Notes: generated by a model from the sequence alone, not told the origin. 64,000 nt of DNA from Varibaculum prostatecancerukia (GCF_943169825.2 NZ_OW968402.1:372001-436000); one strand, 5' to 3'. Counted from the first letter of the stretch, positions 1 through 9,464 are shown. Program-made: numbers and translations.

Positions 1-481
1 AGAGTTCTAATACTCGCAGTTCATTAGGGCTAAGCAGTAAACAGTTAGGTTGGGGGGACTCTGAATTTTCATCGGCCTTGTTGCTTTGCCCCCGGTTCTT
101 TTCTCCGTGGGGTTGACAGAGCGCAGTAAGCAAGTGTGCTAGCGGCTCACATTTGAAAACTGTTTTATTGCAGCAGGGGCGCTTGGTGACTGCGGGTACC
201 AAGGCGGTTTCCTCTGATTGCAGGTAGGGCAGAACCGTAAAACCTAAGGCACATAGCCTGTCTAGGTTGTCCAGAAGTTGGGAGTCGTCAGCTAAATTAC
301 CGGCTAGGATGACCGCAATCGAGGAGTTTTCATCCGCTTTCTCTTCCGGAAAACTCTGTAAAAAACCATTTATAGTGTTGAAACTTCCCAAAAAGGTCAT
401 GGCGGTGTCCTCTAAAATCACCTCGCGAATCCCGAGGCCGATTGCGGGTTGTTCGTCCAATACCGCTACAGATTTAAGCAT
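1..481 (-). CDS. LuxR-family response regulator, partial (runs off left edge)
   Basis: Reading the reverse strand from the ATG at 481 gives an open frame of 160 codons to the window edge. The start follows a good ribosome site (AGGAGAGG). The N-terminus (AVLDEQPAIGLGIREVI) resembles a response-regulator receiver. The visible C-terminus (LSPNELRVLEL) matches the first helix of a LuxR/NarL-type helix-turn-helix (usual form LTPREREVLxL), so most of the DNA-binding domain is outside the window. The strand that should carry the phospho-accepting Asp reads SIAVILAGN, with Ala at the expected position, so the receiver may not be phosphorylated. A cysteine-containing low-similarity linker lies between the two parts. 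No partner kinase is visible. It is divergent from the nSTAND gene at 780. The family call is good; the target is unknown. Confidence 0.7.
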   Translation of the reverse strand, partial: MLKSVAVLDEQPAIGLGIREVILEDTAMTFLGSFNTINGFLQSFPEEKADENSSIAVILAGNLADDSQLLDNLDRLCALGFTVLPYLQSEETALVPAVTKRPCCNKTVFKCEPLAHLLTALCQPHGEKNRGQSNKADENSESPQPNCLLLSPNELRVLEL

Positions 482-779
482 CTTCCTCTCCTGTCTTAAA
501 AATTAGACACCCTTTATATAAGGGAGGAGTTGAATATCAGATTAGAGAAAATCACGTCTAATTTCCGGTGAATTCAGACTTAATACTTAGACAATGTACG
601 GGCAGGTAGAAGCGATTTAAGTGGTTTATTTACCCTTAGGTTCGCACACAACCGACTCTGACCGAACCTTATTGTAAACCTAGAAAAAGCAGGACTTAGT
701 GCCTATGGAAACCGCCTTATATGAGGAAGGGTAACGATTAGAATAAAAATAATCAGATTAAATCCTCACGAGTGTCACG
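482..779. promoter_or_regulatory. divergent intergenic region with an inverted repeat
   Basis: This 298-base AT-rich region separates the response regulator from the nSTAND gene. AAATTAGAC at 500-508 is repeated in inverted orientation as GTCTAATTT at 556-564, and a related TTAGAC occurs near 588. Such spaced inverted 9-mers next to a regulator gene could be its operator. This is inference. No convincing sigma-70 promoter with both boxes was identified, and no gene is seen here. Confidence 0.3.
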
Positions 780-3700
780 ATGTTAGAAATATATTCCTCT
801 CAAGAATTGGCAGCTGTTTTAAATCAGGCCCGTCAGACGAAAGTGTCGGCGGGTGAAAAGGGCTACTCTATCCGTGACCTCGCTAAACGTCTTGATCTCG
901 CACCTAGCACCCTGCAGGGGTGGCTACAGGGTGCGCATCTGCCCACCCTCGCCCTACGCGAGAAATTCTTGCAGCTGCTGGACGAGCTGGGATTATTAAC
1001 CCCCGAGGACAATGAATCTTTCTGGCAGCGCACTCTAGATACACTTTCCCGCTCTAAACAGGGATGGATCGGCTGTCCCTACCAGGGGTTACTGCCTTAT
1101 AGCGCACAGACTGAAAGCGTATTTTACGGGCGTGAACAGCTGCTGGGGGAACTGGAAAACGCGATCACCACCGCTCAAGGCAAACGTACAAAACTGGTAA
1201 TAGTGCTCGGCGCTTCCGGTGCGGGAAAAACTTCTCTGCTTTCAGCCGGTTTAGTAGGTAAATCCTGTCAACCATCTGGGCGGCTCAGCCACTACCAACC
1301 CCGGACTCTGTCGGCGGGAGAAGTGATTAAACAGCTTCCGCAGCTATTAGCGCCTGCCGATAAAACTCAGTGGGCAAAATCCTTGCTGATAATCGATCAA
1401 CTTGAAGACTTTCTGATTGCAAACCCGGATAAAGTTACTACCGCGCTGGATGCCCTCTATGAACTGGCAGAAACCCGGGTAGTAGTTTTGGGGGTGCGTT
1501 CAGATGCCCTGGATGCATTATTGCAGGATGTACGCTTTTCCCGAGCTCTTTCCAGTCCGCTGATCGTCACGGCTCCCAGCGTCGTTGAATATGGGGAAAT
1601 TATTTCCCGTCCCGCCCTGGATGCGGGGCGAAAGATCACTCCTGAACTTAAAGAGCTGCTGCTTTCTCAAATCCAGGAATCTACTGCCGAGGACGCCAGC
1701 GTACTTCCGCAGCTGTCTAACTTGCTGTTGATGGTTTGGAAGTCCACCAATAACTCGCTTTTGACCGTTAGTGATTACCTGAAAGTAGGCGGATTGGCGG
1801 GTAGCCTGGAAAAACTAGCCGACCAGTTTTACCAAAAACTCTCGGCCTCTGAGCGCGAAAAATTACGTTCTCTGCTGCTTTCGCTGGTGGAAGTGGGCGA
1901 ACATCGGGTTACGCGGCGAGTAATAGCTCTTAGCGATGTTCCTGAAGAGTATCTGGAACTACTGGAAAGTCTCAGCCGCGAACGCCTGGTGGTAATCGAT
2001 GGAAATAACACTCAGATCAGCCACGATACCTTGCTTTCTAGCTGGAGAACTTTAAAAGGGTGGATTGAAGAATCCCGGATTGATTTGGGCTTGGTTCGCC
2101 AGATTCAGATTGCCGCCCAGCTGTGGGCGGAATCGGGGAACTCCGTAGAGGCCTTGCGCCCCTCCCTATTTTATGCGTGGGAAAACCGCAAAATAACGCG
2201 GCAGGTGGCTTTCACCAAGCAGGAAGAGGAGTTTTTAGCAGCATGTGCCCGGGAGGCCAACCGCCAGGAAGAAGAACAACAAAAGCGAATCGCAGATTTG
2301 CGCCATCGGAATCGGGTAGTGACCTTGATTGCGACGGTAGCGGGGGTGCTGCTGGTAGCAACGATTGCCGGTTTCTTTCAGGCATATCACTATCAAAAGC
2401 AGGCAACTGCCTCCAAAAAGGATGCAGAATCGCGGCAGATGGCGTTGATTTCGCGGGAAGTGCGTAACTCGGACACCAACTTGGCGGCGCAGTTTGCCTT
2501 GGCCGGGTTGAATATCGCTAACACCCGCGAGGCACGTTCAGCGCTGATTGAAACTACCTCGGTTCCGATTCCCGAACGGATCCTGGGTGAGGGCGGAACG
2601 GTACGGGTGGCCGGCACCAGTGATGGCAAAGTGATTGCCCGTGCTGACTCTAAAGGGGTAGTGAGCCTGTGGCGAGGAGGCAACATCAAAGAAAAGCCGG
2701 AAACCTTCTCGCCCAGTTCCGGTCAGCTTTTTACCCTGGCGGTACGTAAAAATGCCGGTAGAATCCTTTTGGCGGTCGGGGGACAAAAGACCGCTTCTCT
2801 GTGGGATGTGACTGCTAAGCCCCGCCGGATTGGCGAATATGGGGCAAATGACGTGGCCTATTCGGTAGCTTTAACCGATCGGTATTTGGGGTTTGGGTTC
2901 CTGAATGGGAAGGCGAGTCTGTGGGAGCTGGATCAGATCGATAAACCTCGCGCGGCCTCCTCCTTCCAGCTAGATACCCCCACGGCGGTGACTGCTTTAG
3001 CTATTTCCCCTGATCAAAGCCAGGTAGCTTATGGAGGGCAGCCGGGGAAACTCTATCTTTCCGACCTTAGTGGAAATAATAAAAAGCTACTTGATTTGGG
3101 AGAAGGCTCTGCGTTAGATGTGAAGTTTTCTCCCGATGGTCAGGAGCTAGGGGCGGCGCTGACCAGCAGGGAGGTTCGTCGCTGGCAGGCGCGTGGCGAC
3201 AATGCTGCACTCTCCAGCCTTGGCGGCTTCTTTTCCTTCGTAAACACCCTGGAGTATGACCAGGATCAGATCATTGTGGGCTGCTCGGATACCACCACTA
3301 CTATTTGGGATCGCGCGGGACGCAAACTGACTTCGCTGCCGGGTCGTGAAATTATCACTGCCGCCACCAAGGTCGGAAACCGAATTATTACCGGAAGTGT
3401 CGACGGGCAGCTGCGGCATTGGCCGCAATCTGTGCTTCCTTTAGTTAATGAGGACGGGTATCTGATTGATTCCCACACTGATCGCAAGAACTGGGTGTTT
3501 GTTTCCCGGCGCCTAAAAACTCCCGCGTTGTTGAAGACTGAAAAAGATGGTTTGCACCGGATGAAAGACCCGGTGATGCCGGCGAAATTTAAGTCTGCCA
3601 CGCGCACCGAAATTGCCGAAGATGGAGAGTTCCTGGTTACCGGGACCCAAAGCGGGGAGCTAATCACCTGGCCGCTAGGTCAAAAGGGTGCAGGTAGCCC

Positions 3701-4436
3701 GATTGTTTCCAAGATTGGGGACGAGTTTCTGGGGGAAATTCGCCTCTCTAGTGACCATAAAACCGCGGCGGTAGCCAAGGCTGATGAACTGGGTGTTTAT
3801 CTGCTCAACTGGGATGGCAAGGGCTGGAAACAGTATGGGGAACTACCGGGGCAGCATTACATAATGCGGATTTTAGGGAATCGGGGACTGATGGCGACCG
3901 CCGCTGAGGATGCTTCGGTGGCGATATATACCTTGGATGCCCACCCTAAACGGGTGGGGACTATAAAAACTGAATCTTTGGCTTCTGCGCTGCACTATGA
4001 CGCTAAACGAAAATATCTATATGTGGGAGAAACCGGCGGCAGGATCACTATTAATGATGTGAAGAACCCGAAGAAGCCACGTCTGGTTGCCCAGTTGCGG
4101 GGATTGCAAGCCTCGGTCAATGAACTGGATGTTACTTTGAGCGACAAATACCTGTTCGGGATTTCGTCAGATAAGAAACTGTGGGTGTGGTCTCTGGAGC
4201 CGCTAAACCCCAACCCCTATCTATCTGTGCAAATCGACCAGATTCCTTATGCTATCGCGGACACGCCAGCGGGTTACCTGATTGGCGGGGATAAAGGAGT
4301 GGCAACCGTATATCCGCATTCGATTTTGGAAGCGCGCAAACAGGTTTGTAAAACTATCGGCGAACCAATCAGAAAGCAAGAGTGGGATGCGGTAGCCCCC
4401 GGGGTGCAGCCGGTTTCTGCTTGCAAGAATAAGTAA
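780..4436 (+). CDS. HTH-nSTAND NTPase with transmembrane segment and WD40-type propeller
   Basis: A 1218-residue multidomain protein. Residues about 28-75 resemble a helix-turn-helix (IRDLAKRLDLAPSTLQGWL). The nSTAND1 NTPase follows: the entry motif PYQGLLPYSAQTESVFYGRE at 100-119, the P-loop GASGAGKT at 144-151, and Walker B LLIIDQLED at 202-210. One membrane segment lies near 513-535 (VVTLIATVAGVLLVATIAG), followed by a coiled stretch. Residues about 600-1200 form degenerate WD40-type beta-propeller repeats. STAND ATPases act as ligand-triggered switches in signalling and in some anti-phage systems; this membrane-tethered form is widespread in actinobacteria with no settled function. No toxic effector domain is recognisable. 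The ribosome site before the ATG is weak. It is transcribed alone, away from the response regulator. Confidence 0.8.
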   Translation: MLEIYSSQELAAVLNQARQTKVSAGEKGYSIRDLAKRLDLAPSTLQGWLQGAHLPTLALREKFLQLLDELGLLTPEDNESFWQRTLDTLSRSKQGWIGCPYQGLLPYSAQTESVFYGREQLLGELENAITTAQGKRTKLVIVLGASGAGKTSLLSAGLVGKSCQPSGRLSHYQPRTLSAGEVIKQLPQLLAPADKTQWAKSLLIIDQLEDFLIANPDKVTTALDALYELAETRVVVLGVRSDALDALLQDVRFSRALSSPLIVTAPSVVEYGEIISRPALDAGRKITPELKELLLSQIQESTAEDASVLPQLSNLLLMVWKSTNNSLLTVSDYLKVGGLAGSLEKLADQFYQKLSASEREKLRSLLLSLVEVGEHRVTRRVIALSDVPEEYLELLESLSRERLVVIDGNNTQISHDTLLSSWRTLKGWIEESRIDLGLVRQIQIAAQLWAESGNSVEALRPSLFYAWENRKITRQVAFTKQEEEFLAACAREANRQEEEQQKRIADLRHRNRVVTLIATVAGVLLVATIAGFFQAYHYQKQATASKKDAESRQMALISREVRNSDTNLAAQFALAGLNIANTREARSALIETTSVPIPERILGEGGTVRVAGTSDGKVIARADSKGVVSLWRGGNIKEKPETFSPSSGQLFTLAVRKNAGRILLAVGGQKTASLWDVTAKPRRIGEYGANDVAYSVALTDRYLGFGFLNGKASLWELDQIDKPRAASSFQLDTPTAVTALAISPDQSQVAYGGQPGKLYLSDLSGNNKKLLDLGEGSALDVKFSPDGQELGAALTSREVRRWQARGDNAALSSLGGFFSFVNTLEYDQDQIIVGCSDTTTTIWDRAGRKLTSLPGREIITAATKVGNRIITGSVDGQLRHWPQSVLPLVNEDGYLIDSHTDRKNWVFVSRRLKTPALLKTEKDGLHRMKDPVMPAKFKSATRTEIAEDGEFLVTGTQSGELITWPLGQKGAGSPIVSKIGDEFLGEIRLSSDHKTAAVAKADELGVYLLNWDGKGWKQYGELPGQHYIMRILGNRGLMATAAEDASVAIYTLDAHPKRVGTIKTESLASALHYDAKRKYLYVGETGGRITINDVKNPKKPRLVAQLRGLQASVNELDVTLSDKYLFGISSDKKLWVWSLEPLNPNPYLSVQIDQIPYAIADTPAGYLIGGDKGVATVYPHSILEARKQVCKTIGEPIRKQEWDAVAPGVQPVSACKNK

Positions 4437-4522
4437 CTAGTTTTCCGGCAGTAAACAGCGAATAGCGGCTGCCCTCAGAATGCCTGACTGCCAATCACTG
4501 ATATCAATGGAATAATGAAGCC

Positions 4523-5131
4523 GTGAAGTCGCCGCAACCGCCAAAAAGTGTGCAAAGAGAGAACACCCGGAAGCAAGGGTCTGCTTTCCGGTCGGTATCG
4601 CCTTTGGTGCGCAGTGCGCGGCGTAATCGAGGACGCTCCCCGGTGGCCAAGGCAGCTAACCGGCGAGTAAAGCTAGGATCGCGGTTTTCGGTAACCGTAG
4701 GTACCATTCTGGTGGTGGCTTCCATCTTTTTGCTATTAGTAGGGGCGCCCCTATTTGACCTGGTAAGCCAGATAGAGCAACGCAATAAGGTACACGGGCA
4801 ACTGGTTGCGGCGCAGCAGGAGAATCGAGAACTGCGTCGCCAATTAGAGCTATGGAATGATTCGGACTATTTAACCCAGCAGGCACGGGAACGGCTAGGT
4901 TACGTCAAACCCGGGGAAACCCGGTATGCGCTGGTTGATCCCGGCAAAGATTATCAGGCTCGCCGGGAGGCCCGCCTAGAAAAACTTCCGGAGCGCCCCT
5001 GGTATTTAGAGGTTACCCATTCGGTGAAAATGGCTGGTCAACGCGGGCAAGGTAAAGATGCGTCCGCGCAAAGCCGCCCAAAACCAGCACCGGGAGCCAC
5101 TGCGCAAAGCGAAGAGGAAAACAAAAAGTGA
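4523..5131 (+). CDS. ftsB: FtsB/DivIC-type septum formation initiator
   Basis: 202 residues. It has a basic cytoplasmic N-terminus (about 1-55), one membrane segment (about 56-78), then a coiled coil (QIEQRNKVHGQLVAAQQENRELRRQLEL, about 83-110). The motif DYLTQQARERLGYVKPGET that follows is characteristic of the FtsB/DivIC family. FtsB bridges FtsL and FtsQ in the divisome. The start is GTG; upstream ATGs are out of frame. The stop overlaps the next start as GTGA, so translation is probably coupled to the DUF501 gene. In related actinobacteria this block usually follows enolase; here the nSTAND gene takes that place. The Gln/Pro-rich tail after about 165 looks disordered. Confidence 0.85.
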   Translation: MKSPQPPKSVQRENTRKQGSAFRSVSPLVRSARRNRGRSPVAKAANRRVKLGSRFSVTVGTILVVASIFLLLVGAPLFDLVSQIEQRNKVHGQLVAAQQENRELRRQLELWNDSDYLTQQARERLGYVKPGETRYALVDPGKDYQARREARLEKLPERPWYLEVTHSVKMAGQRGQGKDASAQSRPKPAPGATAQSEEENKK

Positions 5132-5655
5132 GTTTACAACCTAACCAGGTTACAGATGCTGATCTTCAAACCCTGTCTTTACAGCTAGGGAGGGTTCCGC
5201 GAGGAGTGGTGAGAGTAGCCGCGCGCTGCGTATGTGGCGCTCCAGCGGTAGTAACTACCGCGCCGCGCCTAGAAGACGGATCTCCTTTTCCCACCACTTT
5301 TTATTTAACCCTCCCTTCTTTGGTACGCGTCCTCTCCGGCCTGGAAGCCTCCGGTAAAATGGTTGATTACCAGCAGTTACTATCTGAAGATGAGGATTTA
5401 GCGGCAGGGTATCGGCGCGCACACTTGGAGTATATTGCAGCTCGCCAGCGCGTAGGGCAGAAGGTAGGGATGGGCGAAGTTCCCGAAATTGCGGGAGTAA
5501 GCGCTGGCGGAATGCCAGAGCGGGTTAAATGCCTGCACGCCCTGGTCGGGCACGCGCTTGCAGCCGGTAAAGGAGTTAATCCCATCGGTGATTTGGTATT
5601 AGCCGACCTAGCGGCCAGCGGACTATGGAACAGCGAACACTGCCAATGCGAATAA
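5128..5655 (+). CDS. DUF501 domain-containing protein
   Basis: 175 residues matching the actinobacterial DUF501 family: the N-terminal part RVPRGVVRVAARCVCGAPAVV, then FPTTFYLTLPSLVRVLSGLEASG, and a C-terminal HALVGHALAAGKGVNPIGD. The family has no assigned biochemical role; its constant place between the septum initiator and an exopolyphosphatase is the main clue. The GTG start overlaps the preceding stop by four bases (GTGA). Conserved His and Cys residues could bind a metal, but this is inference. Confidence 0.85.
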   Translation: MSLQPNQVTDADLQTLSLQLGRVPRGVVRVAARCVCGAPAVVTTAPRLEDGSPFPTTFYLTLPSLVRVLSGLEASGKMVDYQQLLSEDEDLAAGYRRAHLEYIAARQRVGQKVGMGEVPEIAGVSAGGMPERVKCLHALVGHALAAGKGVNPIGDLVLADLAASGLWNSEHCQCE

Positions 5656-5740
5656 GGCTGCACTTTCCTGGAACCCTTCCCGTTTAGATATATACGCCTC
5701 CTATTAGTTGCCAATCCTGATTCCGTGGAAATATAGGGGT

Positions 5741-6739
5741 ATGGCATTAGTTGCAGGTATTGATTGTGGCACCAACTCCATTCGTTTAATCATTGCGCGC
5801 CGAGAAGCCCCGGACGCGCCCTTAGAGGTACTAACCCGGCAGATGCGGATAGTGCGCCTGGGAGAAGGCATCGATAAAACAGGGGAATTTGCCCCCGCTG
5901 CCCTGGAGCGCTGCTTTGCGGCGGCCGAAGAATATGCGCAGATCATCGCGGAATATGGGGTGGATAAAATCCGTTTCGTTGCCACTTCGGCTAGCCGGGA
6001 TGCTAAGAATCGCGAAGACTTTTTCACCGGTATTAAGGAACGCCTGGGGGTAACCCCGGAAGTGATTTCGGGAGAGGAAGAAGCCACCCTATCTTTTAAG
6101 GGCGCCACTTCCTCCTTTAAAGACGAGGATGAACCGGTGTTGGTAGTCGATATCGGCGGAGGATCTACCGAGTTTGTTCTCGGGCAGCGCGGGAGGGTAA
6201 TAGACACCATTTCCACCAATATGGGGTCGGTGCGGATTTTTGAGCGCTACTTGGCTCCGGTGATTTTGGCGGCAAAGGAAGGGGATGGCTCCCTGGATCC
6301 CCGCCAGACCCCCGGCATCGCTAAAGCCCTGATAAAAGCCTCTTTTGCGATTGATGGACTGATTGATGAGGCCGATAAGAAACTGGGGTTAGATCGGGCA
6401 CGTACCTTGATTGGAGTGGCCGGAACGGTCACTACTATTACCGCTCACGCCCTCGGTTTAGAGGAGTACCAGCCCGAAAAAATTCACGGTTCGCGGATTA
6501 CGCCCGCGCAAATGCTGCGTTCTTGTAACTGGATGATGAATCAGCCGGTATCCGTGCGCGCTGCCCTGGGCTATATGCCCACCGGGCGGGCAGATGTTAT
6601 CGGAGCGGGCGCGCTAGTGTGGTCGCGGATTATTGAACGTGTCAATGGGGAAATAGAATTGGATGGCAGCGGCTTAAAAGAAATTTTGACTTCCGAAACC
6701 GATATTTTAGACGGTATTGCCCTCTCGCTTCTGCCCTAG
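5741..6739 (+). CDS. ppx: Ppx/GppA exopolyphosphatase-family phosphatase
   Basis: 332 residues from the ATG at 5741. A TTG 33 bases upstream would add a tail unlike the family. The ASKHA phosphate-1 motif VAGIDCGTNSIRLII is at the N-terminus and the phosphate-2 motif VVDIGGGSTEFVLG in the middle, followed by GVAGTVTTITA. The family removes terminal phosphate from polyphosphate or the gamma phosphate of pppGpp; the short actinobacterial form lacks the C-terminal HD extension of E. coli Ppx, so substrate preference cannot be told from sequence. It is in line with ftsB and DUF501, the usual order in this phylum. Confidence 0.9.
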   Translation: MALVAGIDCGTNSIRLIIARREAPDAPLEVLTRQMRIVRLGEGIDKTGEFAPAALERCFAAAEEYAQIIAEYGVDKIRFVATSASRDAKNREDFFTGIKERLGVTPEVISGEEEATLSFKGATSSFKDEDEPVLVVDIGGGSTEFVLGQRGRVIDTISTNMGSVRIFERYLAPVILAAKEGDGSLDPRQTPGIAKALIKASFAIDGLIDEADKKLGLDRARTLIGVAGTVTTITAHALGLEEYQPEKIHGSRITPAQMLRSCNWMMNQPVSVRAALGYMPTGRADVIGAGALVWSRIIERVNGEIELDGSGLKEILTSETDILDGIALSLLP

Positions 6740-6783
6740 CTACGTTTTCCTCCTCGCCTCCCTAATAGAAGACGAGAAGCATC

Positions 6784-8553
6784 CTAAATCCAGGAACTAA
6801 ACCACATCCGCCAACCCCAGTGAGAATAGGGAATCGGCATTCCGCTCACAACCGGATAGAAGAAAATCGCGACTAGTAAAATCACAATTACCAGGGCAAT
6901 CCCCATCGAAACCGCGATATCGGGAGTGCGTTGCGGTGGGGGAACCAGCTGATCTCGGCGAGCTAGCAACGGCTCAGGGAGGGGGAGCAGCAGCCCCAGT
7001 AAAAGCCCGATTAGATAGGTAACCGCTATGGCCAGGAAAGGGGTTAACACCACCATATAGAACATGAAAATGGTGCGGTACCAGTAAAGCATCCAGGGAG
7101 CCCAGAGCCCTAGGTAGCCGAGCAAGATTATTCCTGCACGCCAGTCACGGCGGATAAGAGTACAGTAAATAATCACTGCCAGGGCGATTACCCCCACCCA
7201 CCACAGCATCGGGTTACCCAACGAAGACATGGCTTCTACCGTGAAATCTCCGTTATCACCATGCGGTTTTTCAAAAAGCATCGAGGTGGGACGCTGATTG
7301 ATCAGCCATTGCCAAGGGTAAGACTGATAAGGATGTTTACTGGTTACCCCGGTATGGAACTTCATTACCTCACTCATATAGGTGACGTAATCAGAAATTG
7401 GGTCCAGCCAGGAGGTATGCCCGGCGGCGGTGGCGGTTTTTCCGTGACCCCAGGCGCGCGGGTGGGTAAACCAGTTCCACCAGTTCAGCAAATACACCCC
7501 GAAGGCCACCAACACCAGTTGCGCAAATGCCGGCAGTCCTCCCCGCACAATTGCTCCCAGCCAGGCGCGGCCCTGGCCTTTTACCCCGGGATATTGCTTG
7601 CTGAGGGAGCGCGGAGATATCCGCAGCGCCGAAAGCCTCAGGGTCAGATCCCGCAAGAACACAAAAATCCCGCATACTGCTAGCAGATAAAGCCCAGACC
7701 ATTTCACTGCGCAAGCACAACCTAGCCAAATCCCGGCCGCGACCAGCCACCAGCGCACCCCCGCCAGGTCATTACCCAGCTCTGCTCCCAGTAGCCGGCG
7801 AGCCAGCGTCTGGCGCACCTGCAGCTGGTCATAAACTATACAAAGTACCCCCGCCAGGCAAAACGCAGCTAAAATTCCGTCCAGCAGTCCCACTCGAGAA
7901 AGAGAAATCGCCACGCCATCGGTGGCGATAAACATGCCGGCAATCCCAGTCAGGATCCACGAGTTAAATAGCGCCCAGGCCAGGCGGCAAGTCAGGTAGA
8001 CCAAGATAATCCCGCAAATCGCGGTAGCGATCCGCCAACCGAAGGGGTTTGACCAGCCAAAAATCTTCATTCCCAGGCCGATGATCCATTTACCCAGGGG
8101 AGGATGCACTACGAATGCGGGATCCGCGGAAGCTAGCGCAAAATCACCCACCGCGAACTTAGAGTCGGCACTCTTAGGCCAGTTAGTTTCGTAACCAAAA
8201 CGCCACAGGGAATAGGCATCCTTCACATAGTAGGTTTCATCGAAAATTAGCTTGCGGGTAGCTCCCAGTCGTACCAGGCGGGCGATCGCCGCAATCACGC
8301 AGACGATAACGGTAACTATCCAGGCGCGGCGGTTTTCGATTGCCTCCCTTTCCCGCTGCCCGCGCCATCCATGCAGGTAGAGACGAGATAGCGGGGTAAC
8401 GGAGGTCCACAGAGGCGCGTGCGGACGGGGGCGACGGCGTGTAGTTTTCCGCCTATCGCCTTTCGTCAAAGTTTGCCGTGCCGCTGCCGGCGGGGGCGGA
8501 GCGGGACGTCCAGGCATTGCTTGCATATACTCGATATTAACCGGATAGGGCAT
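6784..8553 (-). CDS. pmt: dolichyl-phosphate-mannose-protein mannosyltransferase (GT39)
   Basis: An integral membrane O-mannosyltransferase that moves mannose from a polyprenyl-phosphate donor to secreted proteins. From the ATG at 8553 it has 589 residues: a Pro/Arg-rich cytoplasmic N-terminus, then about ten or more membrane segments. The catalytic Asp-Glu (FDETYYVKDAYS, D105-E106) lies in the first external loop, and VVHPPLGKWIIGLGMKIFGW is typical of family GT39. The start could also be an ATG at 8526 or 8517; the open frame extends upstream into rsmI but that part lacks family similarity. It is divergent from rsmI, as in Mycobacterium (Rv1002c/Rv1003). Its likely substrates include secreted Pro/Ser/Thr-rich proteins. 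Confidence 0.9.
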   Translation of the reverse strand: MPYPVNIEYMQAMPGRPAPPPPAAARQTLTKGDRRKTTRRRPRPHAPLWTSVTPLSRLYLHGWRGQREREAIENRRAWIVTVIVCVIAAIARLVRLGATRKLIFDETYYVKDAYSLWRFGYETNWPKSADSKFAVGDFALASADPAFVVHPPLGKWIIGLGMKIFGWSNPFGWRIATAICGIILVYLTCRLAWALFNSWILTGIAGMFIATDGVAISLSRVGLLDGILAAFCLAGVLCIVYDQLQVRQTLARRLLGAELGNDLAGVRWWLVAAGIWLGCACAVKWSGLYLLAVCGIFVFLRDLTLRLSALRISPRSLSKQYPGVKGQGRAWLGAIVRGGLPAFAQLVLVAFGVYLLNWWNWFTHPRAWGHGKTATAAGHTSWLDPISDYVTYMSEVMKFHTGVTSKHPYQSYPWQWLINQRPTSMLFEKPHGDNGDFTVEAMSSLGNPMLWWVGVIALAVIIYCTLIRRDWRAGIILLGYLGLWAPWMLYWYRTIFMFYMVVLTPFLAIAVTYLIGLLLGLLLPLPEPLLARRDQLVPPPQRTPDIAVSMGIALVIVILLVAIFFYPVVSGMPIPYSHWGWRMWFSSWI

Positions 8554-8557
8554 AATT

Positions 8558-9412
8558 GTGAGAGTGGAACAGTTTTCCTGGGATACCGGCACCATCGCTT
8601 TAGCAGCTACCCCGATTGGTAATCTTGCTGATGCTACCCCCCGCCTAGTTAGCGCCTTCGAACAGGCAGATTTGATTGCAGCTGAAGATACCCGCCGCAC
8701 CGGGTTGCTGCGCGAACGCCTCGGGGTAGGTAGGCGTGCCCCTTTAGTTTCGTGTCACGAACATAACGAGGCCGATAAAGCCGAACAAATAGTTTCTTGC
8801 GCGGCGGACGGTCAGCGAGTTCTGCTGGTATCTGACGCGGGTATGCCCACGGTCTCTGACCCGGGGTATGTGATTGTGCAGGCAGCGATTAAACGGGGGA
8901 TCCCGCTGACAGTCCTGCCCGGCCCCTCGGCGCCCTTGCTCGCCCTCGCCCTCTCCGGACTTCCTACAGATCGTTTCTGCTTTGAAGGATTCTTGCCCCG
9001 CAAACAAGCGGCCCTCATGCGGCGTCTAGAGGAGCTTTCCGGCGAGGAGCGCACCATGATTTTCTTGGAATCTCCCCGCCGTCTAGCAGCCAGCTTGGGG
9101 GCACTCGCCCAGGTTTTTGGGCCTTCTCGCCCTGCTGCGGTCTGCCGGGAACTCACCAAGATGCACGAGGAAGTGTGGCGGGGAACCCTCGGTGAGCTTA
9201 AAGAAAAAGCTAAAGACGTACGCGGAGAAATCGTGATTGTAGTTGCCGGAGCCTCGCCGCAGGCTCCCCTGGAGGAATCGGAAGCGGTAAAGCTCGTCCT
9301 CAGCCGGGTGGAAAGCGGGGAAAGACTAAAGGATGCCGCCAAAGTGGTGGCAGCCAAAAATGGACTTAGCGCCAAGACGCTTTATAACCGGATACTCGCT
9401 GAGCGAAAATAA
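8558..9412 (+). CDS. rsmI: 16S rRNA (cytidine-1402-2'-O)-methyltransferase
   Basis: 284 residues. The SAM-binding tetrapyrrole-methylase fold begins with IALAATPIGNLADATPRLV and continues with DLIAAEDTRRT, LVSDAGMPTVSDPGY and FEGFLPRK, all diagnostic of RsmI, which methylates C1402 in the ribosomal P site. The C-terminal helix-turn-helix-like tail (LKDAAKVVAAKNGLSAKTLYNRIL) is also typical. The start is GTG at 8558 with GGATAGGG 7 bases upstream. This start lies only a few bases from the divergent pmt start, so the two genes share a very compact control region. Confidence 0.93.
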   Translation: MRVEQFSWDTGTIALAATPIGNLADATPRLVSAFEQADLIAAEDTRRTGLLRERLGVGRRAPLVSCHEHNEADKAEQIVSCAADGQRVLLVSDAGMPTVSDPGYVIVQAAIKRGIPLTVLPGPSAPLLALALSGLPTDRFCFEGFLPRKQAALMRRLEELSGEERTMIFLESPRRLAASLGALAQVFGPSRPAAVCRELTKMHEEVWRGTLGELKEKAKDVRGEIVIVVAGASPQAPLEESEAVKLVLSRVESGERLKDAAKVVAAKNGLSAKTLYNRILAERK

Positions 9413-9464
9413 CCGGGTCTTTAGGTATATTTTGCTCCCGGCAGCGGGGCATTAGGATAAAGGT

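Noticed and set aside
6700-8700. pmt starting at the farthest upstream codon (8700)
   Set aside because: The extra 49 residues lie entirely within rsmI on the other strand and do not resemble GT39 N-termini.
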